Source of the DNA: Sphingomonas sanxanigenens DSM 19645 = NX02
GTDB taxonomy: Bacteria > Pseudomonadota > Alphaproteobacteria > Sphingomonadales > Sphingomonadaceae
Direction of reading: 5' to 3'
Assembly: GCF_000512205.2 (NCBI RefSeq)
Contig: NZ_CP006644.1
Coordinates: forward strand, 3,528,520 to 3,592,519
DNA length: 64,000 nt
Under the pieces are notes generated by a model. It did no database searches. It was not told where the DNA came from and saw nothing but the letters and a program-made list of their open reading frames with translations. The position numbers and the translations under genes are program-made. Every line of letters starts with the position of its first letter. Positions within the stretch are counted from its first letter, which is position 1. This document shows, one piece after another, positions 28,311-37,057 of this stretch.

Positions 28311-28742
28311 TCAGCCCGCCCCGGACAGAACCGCGCGATCCTCGTCATCAAGCTCCACCGGCTCACCCCCGCGGATCAGCTCGGCGAAGCCCTCGTTCGG
28401 CGTCATCACCGTCAGCGTGTAGAGCTTGGTGGTGCCGGTGTTCTCCACGACATGCTCCGCGCCGGGGCGCAGCAGCAGCGCATCGCCCCTGGCGAGCGGC
28501 AGCGCCTTGCCCTGGCAATGCGCGATACCCTCGCCGTGGAGGACGTAGAAGAATTCGTGCGCGACGCTGTGGCTGTTCGGCGGGGTGCTGCCGCCGACGG
28601 TGAAGATCTCGACCACGCAGACGTTGGCGAACCCCTCCGTCTCGGGATCGAACAGCAGCGCGAAATAATTGGTGTCGGCGGGGGCGATGCGGAAGGCGGA
28701 GACCGCGGTCGCGCGCGCCAGCAACGCGGCGGGTAGCGTCAT
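28311..28742 (-). CDS. Cupin-domain protein (143 aa)
   Basis: This is a single-domain cupin. The two motifs are HEFFYVLHGEGIAHCQG and PGAEHVVENTG; the first carries the expected H-x3-Y/F-x2-G form but few clear metal ligands. ATG 28742 overlaps the creatininase-type gene's stop (ATGA), so it is the last gene of the overlapping catabolic operon that starts at the Rieske gene. It may be a small metal-dependent isomerase, dioxygenase or binding protein for a pathway intermediate. The gene ends two bases from the uvrB stop, convergent. Confidence 0.85.
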   Translation of the reverse strand: MTLPAALLARATAVSAFRIAPADTNYFALLFDPETEGFANVCVVEIFTVGGSTPPNSHSVAHEFFYVLHGEGIAHCQGKALPLARGDALLLRPGAEHVVENTGTTKLYTLTVMTPNEGFAELIRGGEPVELDDEDRAVLSGAG

Positions 28743-29533
28743 GGGGCGGTCCTTATGGCATCGAGCGGATAGGCGCTGATCTCGGCCAGCAAGGTGGCGA
28801 GGCGGTGCGCGGCGAAGGCGACCGCCGCGGCACCCTTGGCCGCGGTGGCAGGGCGCGGGTCGCCGACCGCGCCGGACGGGTTCACGTCCTGCGTCATCCA
28901 GCCCATGCCGACGCCACCCTCCAGTCGCAGCACCTGATGGTCGCGCTCGATCGTGGCACCGGCGGAGGGGAAATTCTCCATCTTCTCCGCCTTCACCACC
29001 TCGGGGCGCAGGTGCATCATCATCGAGGTCTCGATGTCGCCGGCGTGGATGCCGTGGCGTTCCTCGTCGCGATCGAAAAGCCCCTCGGGGAGCCCGAGCG
29101 CATAGCTGCTCGCGGCGACCGCGAGGATCGCGTGGCGCACGCGCAGGTCGCGCACCACCACGTCCACCAGTTGCGGCTGGCCGCCGTGCGAGTTGAAGAT
29201 CAGCAGCTTGCGAAACCCGGCGCGGACGACGCTGTCGGCCACATCGGTCCACAGCGCGATCAAGGTCGCGGCGCCGATCGAGAGCGTGCCGGGATAGGCG
29301 CCATGCTCGTTGCTCTTGCCGACGGGAAGCTGGGGCAGCAGGTAGACGGGCACGTCCGCCGCCACGAGGGGCGCCGCCGCCGCGACGATTCCGGCGTTGA
29401 GATCGGAATCCACCGAGACCGGCAGATGCGGCCCATGCTGCTCGATCGCAGCCACCGGCATCACCGCGACCGCGCGGGCGGAATCGATGTCGCGGAAATC
29501 CTGCCAGCCAAGGTCGCGCCAATGATGCAGCAT
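28739..29533 (-). CDS. Creatininase-family amidohydrolase (264 aa)
   Basis: This is a metal-dependent hydrolase of the creatininase family, which opens cyclic amides or removes formyl groups. Metal ligands appear as E31, H33, H36 and D44 in IEQHGPHLPVSVDSD, then NEHGAYPGTLS, NSHGGQ and HAGDIETSMM, the family order. Length is typical. It overlaps the isochorismatase-type gene upstream (TGATG) and the cupin downstream (ATGA). In this operon it could hydrolyse a lactam, cyclic ureide or similar ring produced by the oxygenases (inference). Confidence 0.92.
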   Translation of the reverse strand: MLHHWRDLGWQDFRDIDSARAVAVMPVAAIEQHGPHLPVSVDSDLNAGIVAAAAPLVAADVPVYLLPQLPVGKSNEHGAYPGTLSIGAATLIALWTDVADSVVRAGFRKLLIFNSHGGQPQLVDVVVRDLRVRHAILAVAASSYALGLPEGLFDRDEERHGIHAGDIETSMMMHLRPEVVKAEKMENFPSAGATIERDHQVLRLEGGVGMGWMTQDVNPSGAVGDPRPATAAKGAAAVAFAAHRLATLLAEISAYPLDAIRTAP

Positions 29534-30297
29534 CAGCGCGCCCCGACCACCGCCGTCAGCGCCGCGCCGGTGGTGACCAGCCCGAAGCATTGGCGGATGT
29601 TGTAGAGCGTCGCCTGCGTGCAGAAGTCGGGCGAGGTGGTCGCCGCGCAATCCTCCAGCAGCACGCAATCATAGCCGAGGAAATTGGCGTCCTGCAGCGT
29701 GCACATCACGCACTGGTCGAGGTTGACGCCGGCGAACAGCAGGGTCGTGACGCCGAGGTTGCGCAATATGCTGTCGAGCGGCGTGTCCCAGAAGCCGGAC
29801 ATGCGATATTTGTCGACACGGATGTCGCCCGCGGCCGGCGCCAGTTCATCGACCACCGCCGCCGCCCAGCTTCCCGCCTGCAGCACCGGCGCACCATTGG
29901 AGGGCAAGGGCGCGCCAAGGCCGACGCCCTCGCCATTCGGATCATAGACGCCGAGCAACGCCGGGCTGATGTTGAGCAGGTCCGGCCGGTTGCCCCAGTT
30001 GAGCCACAGCACCGGCACATCGGCGGCGCGCAGCGCGGGCAAGGTGGCGAGCAACGGCGCGATCGGCGCGCGCGCGGGCGCGACGTCCACGCCGATCGAG
30101 GCCAGCCAACCGTCCGGGTGGCAGAAGTCGTTCTGCATGTCGATCACGAGGATCGCGGTGCGCGCGAGGTCGATGGTCAGCGCGCGCGGCTCGGCGGCGA
30201 CGTCGACGATGCGCGGCGCGATCGTCGGGCGGACAAGGTCGACGCGCTCGGGCGAGACCTGCCAGCGATTGTGGCGCGTGGCGCCGAGCGGCTTCAT
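29533..30297 (-). CDS. Isochorismatase-type cysteine amidohydrolase (254 aa)
   Basis: The protein belongs to the isochorismatase-like cysteine hydrolases with the full triad: D53 (VIDMQNDF), K163 (RVDKYRMSGF) and C196 (NLDQCVMCT). The 50-residue N-terminal extension and the Cys triad resemble ureidoacrylate/biuret-type amidohydrolases rather than true isochorismatases, which lack the cysteine. It therefore likely cleaves a carbamoyl, ureido or simple amide bond. It overlaps the MFS transporter gene (ATGA) and the creatininase-type gene, strengthening a shared nitrogen-compound pathway. Confidence 0.9.
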   Translation of the reverse strand: MKPLGATRHNRWQVSPERVDLVRPTIAPRIVDVAAEPRALTIDLARTAILVIDMQNDFCHPDGWLASIGVDVAPARAPIAPLLATLPALRAADVPVLWLNWGNRPDLLNISPALLGVYDPNGEGVGLGAPLPSNGAPVLQAGSWAAAVVDELAPAAGDIRVDKYRMSGFWDTPLDSILRNLGVTTLLFAGVNLDQCVMCTLQDANFLGYDCVLLEDCAATTSPDFCTQATLYNIRQCFGLVTTGAALTAVVGAR

Positions 30298-31574
30298 GGC
30301 AATGCTTCCTTCCGCCGCGGGCGCGGCGTGATGAGGGTCGCCAGGAACACCAGCGCCGGCACGCAGCCGAACAGCTGGAAGGCGAGCGCGAAGGATCCGG
30401 TCGCATCCCGGATCGCGCCACCGGCGAGCGAATTGAACGAGGAGATCGCGACCAATGTGCAGATGATCGAGAACAGCTCCAGATTATGCTTCTTCCCGAA
30501 ATATTCGAGCAGCAGCAGCGTGGAGGAGAGCGCGGTGAGGCCGACGCCGACGCCGGTCAGCACCGCATAGGTCAGCAGCAGCGCCGGCGTCGTCGCGATC
30601 GACAAGGTCCAGACGCCGATCGTCGTGCAGGCCAGGCCGACCAGCAGCAGCAGCTTGCGGTTGACCACCTCGCCGATCGCGCCGCCCAGCAGCCGCGCGC
30701 CCACCTGCACGGCGGCTTCGAGGCTGAGCATGCCTGCCGCGACGGCGGGGGTGATGGCAAGCTGGGTGAGATGCGCCACCGACATGCTGGCGACGCAGCT
30801 CAGCACGAGCAACTGTGCCAGATAGGCCCCGAAGATCAGCCAGAATTGCGGCGCGCGCAGCGCCTCGCGCACCGCCCAGCCCTCTTCCGCCGCGGCGGCG
30901 GGCTTGGCGGCGGCGGCCTGCGCATGGGTGTCGCTGCCGCGCCCTACGATCAGCGTGCAGAGCAGCCCGACGACGACGATGCAGGCGGCGAGCACCATCC
31001 ACACCATCCGCCAATTGCCGTCGAAGCCGGACATGATGCTGAGCACGATCCACGGCCCGGCGACGCCCCCCAGCGATCCCGAGGTGAAATAGATGCCGAA
31101 CACCAGCGAACGCCGGCTGAACATCGCCGAGAGGACATGCGTGCCGGGGATCAGCGCGAGCATCTGATAGCCGATGCCGCACAGGATCGTGCCCGCGAAG
31201 AAGGGTGTCAGCCCCTGCGCGCGGCTGAGGCAGAGCAGCCCGCCGGCCAGCACGACGGTACCCAGCAGCAATGGCGCGCGCACGCCGAAGCGGCGGATCA
31301 GCCGCGCCGGCACGAAGGAGGATGCCGCGCAGGAGACGCCGAGCAGGGTGAAGCCCAGCCCCGCCTGCGTCCAGCTCCACCCCAGTTCGGTGACCATCGA
31401 CGGCAGGGTGACGCCGAGCGCCGAGAAGGTGGCGGCGAAGCCGAAGAAGAACAGCGCGCTGAACGAGAAGAGAACCGCGATCGCCCAGCGCCCGAGATGC
31501 GTCGTCCCCGCGGCATCGGGTGCCGCGGTCAGCCGGGCGGCCCAGCCGCCGGCGCTGCGCGTCGCGATGCTCAT
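30294..31574 (-). CDS. MFS transporter of the catabolic operon (426 aa)
   Basis: This is a major-facilitator permease with about 12 hydrophobic segments; the loop 2-3 region reads RLIRRFGVRAPLLLG and the central loop is Ala-rich (HAQAAAAKPAAAAEEG). ATG 31574 overlaps the TauD-type gene's stop, and its stop overlaps the next start, so it is translationally coupled on both sides. It probably carries the operon's substrate or product over the inner membrane; monocarboxylate-type MFS proteins look most similar by eye. Confidence 0.9.
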   Translation of the reverse strand: MSIATRSAGGWAARLTAAPDAAGTTHLGRWAIAVLFSFSALFFFGFAATFSALGVTLPSMVTELGWSWTQAGLGFTLLGVSCAASSFVPARLIRRFGVRAPLLLGTVVLAGGLLCLSRAQGLTPFFAGTILCGIGYQMLALIPGTHVLSAMFSRRSLVFGIYFTSGSLGGVAGPWIVLSIMSGFDGNWRMVWMVLAACIVVVGLLCTLIVGRGSDTHAQAAAAKPAAAAEEGWAVREALRAPQFWLIFGAYLAQLLVLSCVASMSVAHLTQLAITPAVAAGMLSLEAAVQVGARLLGGAIGEVVNRKLLLLVGLACTTIGVWTLSIATTPALLLTYAVLTGVGVGLTALSSTLLLLEYFGKKHNLELFSIICTLVAISSFNSLAGGAIRDATGSFALAFQLFGCVPALVFLATLITPRPRRKEALP

Positions 31575-32440
31575 GCCGCGAGCCCGCCCTGCCCGCTGAT
31601 CCACAGCCGGTAGACGAGGCGCTCGTAGCGCGTGTCGTCATAGTCGGTGGCGCGGTGCATGGTGTAGCGATTGTTCCAGACGAGAATGTCGCCGGCCTGC
31701 CATTTGTGGCGGTAGACGAAGCGGTCCTGCGTGGCATGGGCGATCAGATCCCGCACGCGCTGGCGGCCCGCATCCGGTTCCTCGCCGAGGATCTCCCTGG
31801 TCGATCCGCTGCTGAGGTAGAAATTGCGGCTGCCGTCCGGCCGGGTCAGCACCAGCGGGTGGACGACGTCCGGCGCGCGCTCGGCCTGCTCGGCGGTCAC
31901 GACCGATCGCGCCTGCGGATCGAGCTGGCCGATCAGATGGACGAAGCTGTGCAGCACCTGCTTGTCTTCGATCGCCGCGCGCTCCGCCTCGGGCAGCGCC
32001 TCGAACGCGGCGCGCATGTCGGCCAGCAATGTGTCGGCACCCTCGGGCGGCGTTTCCAGCGCGTAGAGCACGGTCGTATCGAGCGGCTCGCGCAGATAGG
32101 AGCCGTCGGTGTGCCAGCCCATGCCGTCGCGGTGGACGCCGATGCGCCTGCCGTCCACTTCCTTGTTGGACAGGATGTAGATCGTCGGATAGCCGGGCAA
32201 GGTGAACTGCTCGCGGGTATGATCCTCGAGCGGGCCGAGCGCAGCGCCGAACCGGGTGAGCTGGTCCGGCGTCAGCGACTGGCCGCGGATCACCATCACG
32301 CTGCCCTTACGGTAGAGCGCGGCGATCCCGGCGAGTTCGGCGTCGCTCGCGGTCGCCAAGTCGAGGCCGGCAACCTCCGCGCCGAAGCCGTCGCCGATCG
32401 GCGTGACGTGGAAGCGCGTCCCGGTGGCTGTGTCGGACAT
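31571..32440 (-). CDS. TauD/TfdA-type 2-oxoglutarate-dependent dioxygenase (289 aa)
   Basis: This Fe(II)/2-oxoglutarate dioxygenase shows the facial triad H110-x-D112 (GWHTDGSY) and distal H262 (NNRYTMHRATDY), followed by the arginine-bearing RYERLVYRLWISG that binds 2-oxoglutarate. Length is normal. Such enzymes hydroxylate next to heteroatoms and so cleave C-S, C-O or C-N side groups. It starts 3 bases after the Rieske oxygenase gene ends, and overlaps the MFS gene. Two oxygenases in one operon suggest successive demethylation or ring hydroxylation. Confidence 0.92.
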   Translation of the reverse strand: MSDTATGTRFHVTPIGDGFGAEVAGLDLATASDAELAGIAALYRKGSVMVIRGQSLTPDQLTRFGAALGPLEDHTREQFTLPGYPTIYILSNKEVDGRRIGVHRDGMGWHTDGSYLREPLDTTVLYALETPPEGADTLLADMRAAFEALPEAERAAIEDKQVLHSFVHLIGQLDPQARSVVTAEQAERAPDVVHPLVLTRPDGSRNFYLSSGSTREILGEEPDAGRQRVRDLIAHATQDRFVYRHKWQAGDILVWNNRYTMHRATDYDDTRYERLVYRLWISGQGGLAA

Positions 32441-32443
32441 CGT

Positions 32444-33535
32444 TCAACCCTTGCTGGCAGAGGTGATGGAGGTGACCGTCGCGCCGGTCCGTGCGCGGCG
32501 CAACGCCGGCGGCCTGGGGCCGTCGCCGCGGACTTCGGTTTCACCATGCTCGCGCAGCAGCTTGAGCAGGCGGCGACGGACGATCAGGCCGGGATGGTCG
32601 GAAATCATCGATCCCTCCTCCCCCGTACTCGCGTCGAGCGGCGCGTCGAAATCGGTCGATTCCAGGATCTCGCGATCCTCCTCGATCACCGCCGCGTCCC
32701 ACGCCACCAGTTCGGCGGTCGAGCAATCCTCCTCGCGATCGTTGCGGTAGAGGATCTGCGCGATGTGGATGCTGCTGTCGTCGATCGGCGTCGCGCAGTT
32801 GAAGATGATGTGGCGCATGCCTGTGGGATATTCGATGTCGAGCCGGCGGCAGAACGGCAGATACCAGCGGTTGCGCAGCCGGCGCTCGACCATCGGCGCA
32901 TCCGTACCGGTGACACGGTGCGATTCCGGCGGGTTGCGGATCTCCACCGTCGCGTCCGCCTCGAACCCGAATTCGGTTTCGTTGAGCTGGTACTTCTTGG
33001 GAACCGGCTGCTCCATCTGCCCGAACGTGCCCTTGTGCACGAACGAGAAATGGGCGTTGTCGAAGGAATTCTCCATGAACCGCAGCGGCGCGGTCTGCCA
33101 GCTCTCGTTGAACTGGTGGATGCGGCGATACTCCGGCAGATCATCCTCGACGATCGTCGGGATATCGGCGATCGGCTCGCCCAGGCAGACCCACGCATAG
33201 CCATAGCGCGCGACGCAGCGATAGGCGTCGACGCCGAATTCGGGCAGCGGCTTGTCCGCCGCGAATTGCGGGATGCGGGTCAGCCTGCCACCGCGATCAT
33301 AGGTCCAGCCATGATAGCCGCAGACGATATTGCCCTTGTCGCACCAGCCCTTGGAAAGCTTGGCGGTACGGTGGCAGCAGCGGTCGCGCAGCGCGGCGGG
33401 CTCACCTGCGGCATCGAGGAACAGCACAATATCCTCGCCCATCAGCCGGAACGGCCGGGGACCGTCGGCAAGGGCGTTCAGCGGATGCGTCGCATACCAG
33501 AACTTGCGCAGCACCGGCTGCTTGGTCGTCAACAT
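32444..33535 (-). CDS. Rieske non-heme iron oxygenase, alpha subunit (363 aa)
   Basis: This is a Rieske-type oxygenase of the VanA/toluenesulfonate-monooxygenase-like group. The Rieske cluster ligands are C53-x-H55 and C72-x2-H75 with 16 residues between. The mononuclear iron site is ENSFDNAHFSFVH with D159, H162 and H167. Length fits O- or N-demethylases and related monooxygenases. No reductase gene is in the operon, so electrons must come from a reductase encoded elsewhere. It heads the overlapping chain (TauD, MFS, isochorismatase, creatininase, cupin) and follows a TonB receptor. Confidence 0.92.
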   Translation of the reverse strand: MLTTKQPVLRKFWYATHPLNALADGPRPFRLMGEDIVLFLDAAGEPAALRDRCCHRTAKLSKGWCDKGNIVCGYHGWTYDRGGRLTRIPQFAADKPLPEFGVDAYRCVARYGYAWVCLGEPIADIPTIVEDDLPEYRRIHQFNESWQTAPLRFMENSFDNAHFSFVHKGTFGQMEQPVPKKYQLNETEFGFEADATVEIRNPPESHRVTGTDAPMVERRLRNRWYLPFCRRLDIEYPTGMRHIIFNCATPIDDSSIHIAQILYRNDREEDCSTAELVAWDAAVIEEDREILESTDFDAPLDASTGEEGSMISDHPGLIVRRRLLKLLREHGETEVRGDGPRPPALRRARTGATVTSITSASKG

Positions 33536-33552
33536 TCAACTTTACCCCTGTT

Positions 33553-33594
33553 CGGCCGGCCCCGCCCCTTAGAGGGACTGGCGGGACCGGCCGG
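33553..33594. terminator. Strong hairpin between TonB receptor and Rieske genes
   Basis: CGGCCGGCCCCGCC (33553-33566) pairs with GGCGGGACCGGCCGG (33580-33594) with one mismatch over a 13-base loop. There is no T-tract on the minus strand. It could protect the receptor mRNA 3' end and lower expression of the downstream enzymes, as at 1069-1095. Confidence 0.5.
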
Positions 33595-33608
33595 TCTTCA
33601 CCGTGCCG

Positions 33609-35900
33609 TCAGAAACGGTACGAAACGGTGCCGAACACCTGACGCGGATTGACATATTCGACACTGGTGGTGAGCGCGCCGTACGGATCGGTGAACAGCG
33701 AGTTCACGCCATTCCGGTCGAAGAGGTTCTGCGCCGAGACCGAAAAGGTGAAGGCGCTGTCGTGCGGCGCATATTGGACCGACGCGTTGAAAAGCGTGTA
33801 GGCCGGCACCCTGTCGAGCGGGCCGCCATCGAAGATGCGCGAGTTGAAGCTGCCGCGATAGACGACCTCGCCGCGCAAGGTGAGCTGCCCGGCACCGACA
33901 TCGGCATCATAGGTGGTCGAGAAATTGCCCTGCACGCCGGGCAGCTTGGCGACCTTGTTGCCATTGGTGTTCTGCAGATTGTTCTGCACCGCCGCGATGA
34001 TCGACGGGTTATAGCCATAGCCCGTCACATAGGGCTGCGGCAGCCCGAGCGCGATCGCCTGGGCGCGGCGGATCGCCAGCGCGCCCTGGCTGTCGATCGT
34101 GAAGAAGTCCCCCTTGAACTCGCCCTTCGCCAGCGACAGCATGCCGTCGAACCGCAGGCCGTCCATCGGCAGGATCGAGGCTTCGAATTCCGCACCGTAA
34201 ATCTCGGCGTGGGGGATGTTCCAGCTGCCGCCCGAATTCACGCGCGGATCCTCCGCCGTGTACTGGTAGTCATCATACCAGTAGTAGAAGCCCGAGGCGT
34301 TCAGCCGCACCTTGCGATCGAAGAACTCGTTCTTTGTACCGATCTCCAGCGCGTCGACCATTTCCTTCTTGTAGGATTGGGGCACCTGCACCGAACCCTG
34401 GTTGAAGTTGACGCCGCTCGGCTTGTAGCCGCGCGACAGGGTCGCATAGACCATGTTGGTCGGCGTGATCTGGTAGTCGACCCCGAGCTTGCCGGTGAAG
34501 GCATCGCTGGTCACGCGGCGCGGGTTGGCCGGGCCGAACTGGTTGAAGAAGTTGATCGGCTGGCCGGTGGTCTTGTCCCAGCTGTAGCGCAGGCCCGCGG
34601 TCAGCGAGAGCGCGTCGGTGGCGTGGTAGGTCGCCTGGCCGTAACCGGCGACGGATGTGTGCTGATAGGGGCTGTAGGTCGCGAAGACGATCGGCATGCC
34701 CTGATAGGTCAAGGCCGGGCCGCTGCCGAGCGACAGATAATCCTTCAGCGCGCGCTGGCGCAGGTAGAAGCCGCCGACCGTCCAGTCGAGCGGGCCGCCG
34801 GCCTGCGAGGCGAGCGAGACTTCCTGCGTGAACGCCTTGCTGCGATCGTTCCAGCGCACGGTGTGGACGTAGAAGCTGCCGGCGAGACGATCGGTGTCGG
34901 CGGTCTGCTCCTTCAGCATATACTGATAGGCAGTGACCGACTTCAGCGTCGCGAATTCGCCGAGGTCGTAGGCCAGCGACAGGTCGACCATCCGCGTCTT
35001 CAGTTCGAAGGTGCTCGGATAGTCCTGGTCGACGGTGCGTGCGCCCGGCGTGGTGTCGAGCACATTCTTCTGCAGCGCGCCGTTGCGATCGGTGTCGAAG
35101 GTCTGCGCGGAGAGGATCGCGGTGAAGGCACTGCTCGGCTGCCACAGCAGCGAGCCGCGCAGGCCGAGATTGTTGGCGTCGTCCAGATCATATTCGGAGC
35201 GGTTGGCCACGCCGATCGACTTGCCGTAGCCGTCATGGCGCAGATATTGCGCGCTGACCCGCGCCGCCATCGTGTCCGAAATCGGGATGTTCAGCCCGGC
35301 ACGCGCCTTCGCATAGTTATAATTGCCATAGCTCAGCGCCACGTCGCCGCTGGCTTCGCCCAGCACCGGCTTCTTCGTGATCACGTTGATCGCGCCGCCG
35401 GTCGAGGTCTGGCCGAACACGGTTCCCTGCGGCCCGCGCAGCACCTCGACGCGCTCGACATCCAGCAGGTCCTGCGCCAGCGCCATGACGTGCGCGACGT
35501 AGACGCCGTTGATGTGGAAGGCGACGCCCGGCTGCGAATTGGGGTTGGCCGACGTCTCGTAACCGATGCCGCGGATCGCGATGATGCGCGCGCTGCCCTC
35601 GCTCTTGGAGATGCTGAGACCGGGCACGATGCCGTTGAGATCGTTGAGTTCGTTGGCGTTGCGGCGCTGCAGTTCGTCGTTGCCGACGACGGTGATCGAC
35701 AGCGGCGCGCGTTGCAGCGTCGTCTCGCGCTTTTCGCCGACGACGACGATATCGTTGAGCCCCTCATCGCCATCGGCGGCAGGTGCGCGCGCCGAAACAT
35801 CGGCGCTGGCGGATTGCGCCGATGCCACCCCCGGCATGAGCGCAATCACGGAAGCGCTTCCGAACAGAAGCGCGGATTTGTATATGTTTCTGACCATCAT
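33609..35900 (-). CDS. TonB-dependent outer-membrane receptor of the Rieske/creatininase cluster (763 aa)
   Basis: This is a TonB-dependent receptor. The signal peptide covers about residues 1-28 (LLFGSASVIALMPGVASA). The plug runs from about 50 to 180 with DIVVVGEKRETTLQRAP, IRGIGYET and VEVLRGPQGTVFGQTS. The barrel ends RQVFGTVSYRF with the terminal aromatic. The start is the double ATG at 35900/35897. It is the first gene of the minus-strand catabolic set and is divergent from a LysR-type regulator, the usual arrangement for a substrate-induced receptor. The cargo is presumably the compound attacked by the downstream oxygenases and amidohydrolases. Confidence 0.93.
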   Translation of the reverse strand: MMVRNIYKSALLFGSASVIALMPGVASAQSASADVSARAPAADGDEGLNDIVVVGEKRETTLQRAPLSITVVGNDELQRRNANELNDLNGIVPGLSISKSEGSARIIAIRGIGYETSANPNSQPGVAFHINGVYVAHVMALAQDLLDVERVEVLRGPQGTVFGQTSTGGAINVITKKPVLGEASGDVALSYGNYNYAKARAGLNIPISDTMAARVSAQYLRHDGYGKSIGVANRSEYDLDDANNLGLRGSLLWQPSSAFTAILSAQTFDTDRNGALQKNVLDTTPGARTVDQDYPSTFELKTRMVDLSLAYDLGEFATLKSVTAYQYMLKEQTADTDRLAGSFYVHTVRWNDRSKAFTQEVSLASQAGGPLDWTVGGFYLRQRALKDYLSLGSGPALTYQGMPIVFATYSPYQHTSVAGYGQATYHATDALSLTAGLRYSWDKTTGQPINFFNQFGPANPRRVTSDAFTGKLGVDYQITPTNMVYATLSRGYKPSGVNFNQGSVQVPQSYKKEMVDALEIGTKNEFFDRKVRLNASGFYYWYDDYQYTAEDPRVNSGGSWNIPHAEIYGAEFEASILPMDGLRFDGMLSLAKGEFKGDFFTIDSQGALAIRRAQAIALGLPQPYVTGYGYNPSIIAAVQNNLQNTNGNKVAKLPGVQGNFSTTYDADVGAGQLTLRGEVVYRGSFNSRIFDGGPLDRVPAYTLFNASVQYAPHDSAFTFSVSAQNLFDRNGVNSLFTDPYGALTTSVEYVNPRQVFGTVSYRF

Positions 35901-36154
35901 AAGTGACCCCAATATGAATTGCGGTTCACTCCCCCAGCACATGCCGACTTGTGTCTTCGGCTCTTTTTTGTCGTCGTCAAACCCACAGAATGACTGGCGC
36001 AATGGCTGATCGCGACCTGTCACCCGACTCCGACAAGCCCGACTAGACCATAGGAGACCGATGCCCCAAAGAACTGTTTTGCTCTCACACCGATGCCTTT
36101 AAGGTCTCACTCGAGGCGGGGTCGATCCCGATGCCGCCGGATGGGGATCGACGC
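35901..36154. promoter_or_regulatory. Divergent control region, TonB receptor / LysR-TetR genes
   Basis: This 254-base gap should hold both promoters. The sequence TCTCAC occurs at 36083-36088 and 36105-36110, 22 bases apart, flanking CCTTTAAGG, about 50 bases before the LysR start. LysR-type factors often bind two sites at such spacing, so this is a candidate autoregulatory site, though the repeat is short. Confidence 0.35.
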
Positions 36155-37057
36155 ATGCTGCACGCCCGCCTGCTGCGCTACATCGACGAAGTCGCCCGCA
36201 GGGGCTCGATCCGCAAGGCGGCGGCGCATCTCAACATCGCCTCCACCGCGATCAACCGCCAGATCATCGCCTATGAGGAAGAGCTCGGCACCCAGATCTT
36301 CGAGCGGCTGCCGCGCAGCGTACGGCCGACCGCGGCAGGCGAAGTGCTGCTCCAGCATATCCGCAACACGCTGAAGGAGCATGACCGGGCGCATGCGGAG
36401 ATCGCGGCGTTGCAGGGGCTGCGCGGCGGCAGCGTGGCGATCGCGACCTTCGAGAATCTCGCGGCGAACCTGATGCCGCAGGTGTCGCAGGCCTTCCGCC
36501 GCAGCCACCCGCGCATCCAGGTCAATGTGTTCAGCGTGTTCCGCCAACAGCTTCCCCAGGGGCTGGCGAGCGGCGAATATGATCTGGCGCTCGGCTACAA
36601 CATCTCCTCGACGCCGGGTTCGTCGGTGTTGCACGAGTTCGAGACGCGGCTGGGCGCGGTGGTGGCGGCCGACCATCCGCTCGCCGCCGAGCCGGTGGTG
36701 CGGCTGAGCGACTGCACCGCCTATCCGATCATCGTCGGCAACGAGACGATGAGCATCTATGGGATCATCCATGATGCCTTCGCGCAGGCCAATCTGATCT
36801 TCCGACCGCAGATCGTCTCCAACTCGGTGAGCTTCATGAAGCATCTTGCGCGGCGGCAGGAGGGCGTGACCTTCATGACGCCGGTGGACATCGCCGAGGA
36901 GGCCGCGCGCGGCGAGCTGGTCTATGTGCCGATCCGCGATAGGGTGGTGCGGCCGCAGCCGCTGAGCCTGATCTATCGCAAGAACGGCACGCTCAATTCC
37001 GCGGTCAGCCGGCTGGCGGAGGAGATCCGTATCGAACTCCGGGCGCAACTCGCATGA
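36155..37057 (+). CDS. LysR-family transcription regulator (300 aa)
   Basis: The N-terminal winged helix is clear: ARLLRYIDEVARRGSIRKAA and HLNIASTAINRQIIAYEEELG (about residues 4-45), with FERLPRSVRPTAAGEVLL after it. The effector domain (from about 85) shows VAIATFENLAANLMPQV. ATG 36155 is preceded by GGATGGGGATC as a ribosome site; an in-frame ATG at 36131 is the alternative. It is divergent from the TonB receptor and overlaps the TetR gene by four bases, so it probably controls the catabolic operon in response to its substrate. Confidence 0.92.
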   Translation: MLHARLLRYIDEVARRGSIRKAAAHLNIASTAINRQIIAYEEELGTQIFERLPRSVRPTAAGEVLLQHIRNTLKEHDRAHAEIAALQGLRGGSVAIATFENLAANLMPQVSQAFRRSHPRIQVNVFSVFRQQLPQGLASGEYDLALGYNISSTPGSSVLHEFETRLGAVVAADHPLAAEPVVRLSDCTAYPIIVGNETMSIYGIIHDAFAQANLIFRPQIVSNSVSFMKHLARRQEGVTFMTPVDIAEEAARGELVYVPIRDRVVRPQPLSLIYRKNGTLNSAVSRLAEEIRIELRAQLA

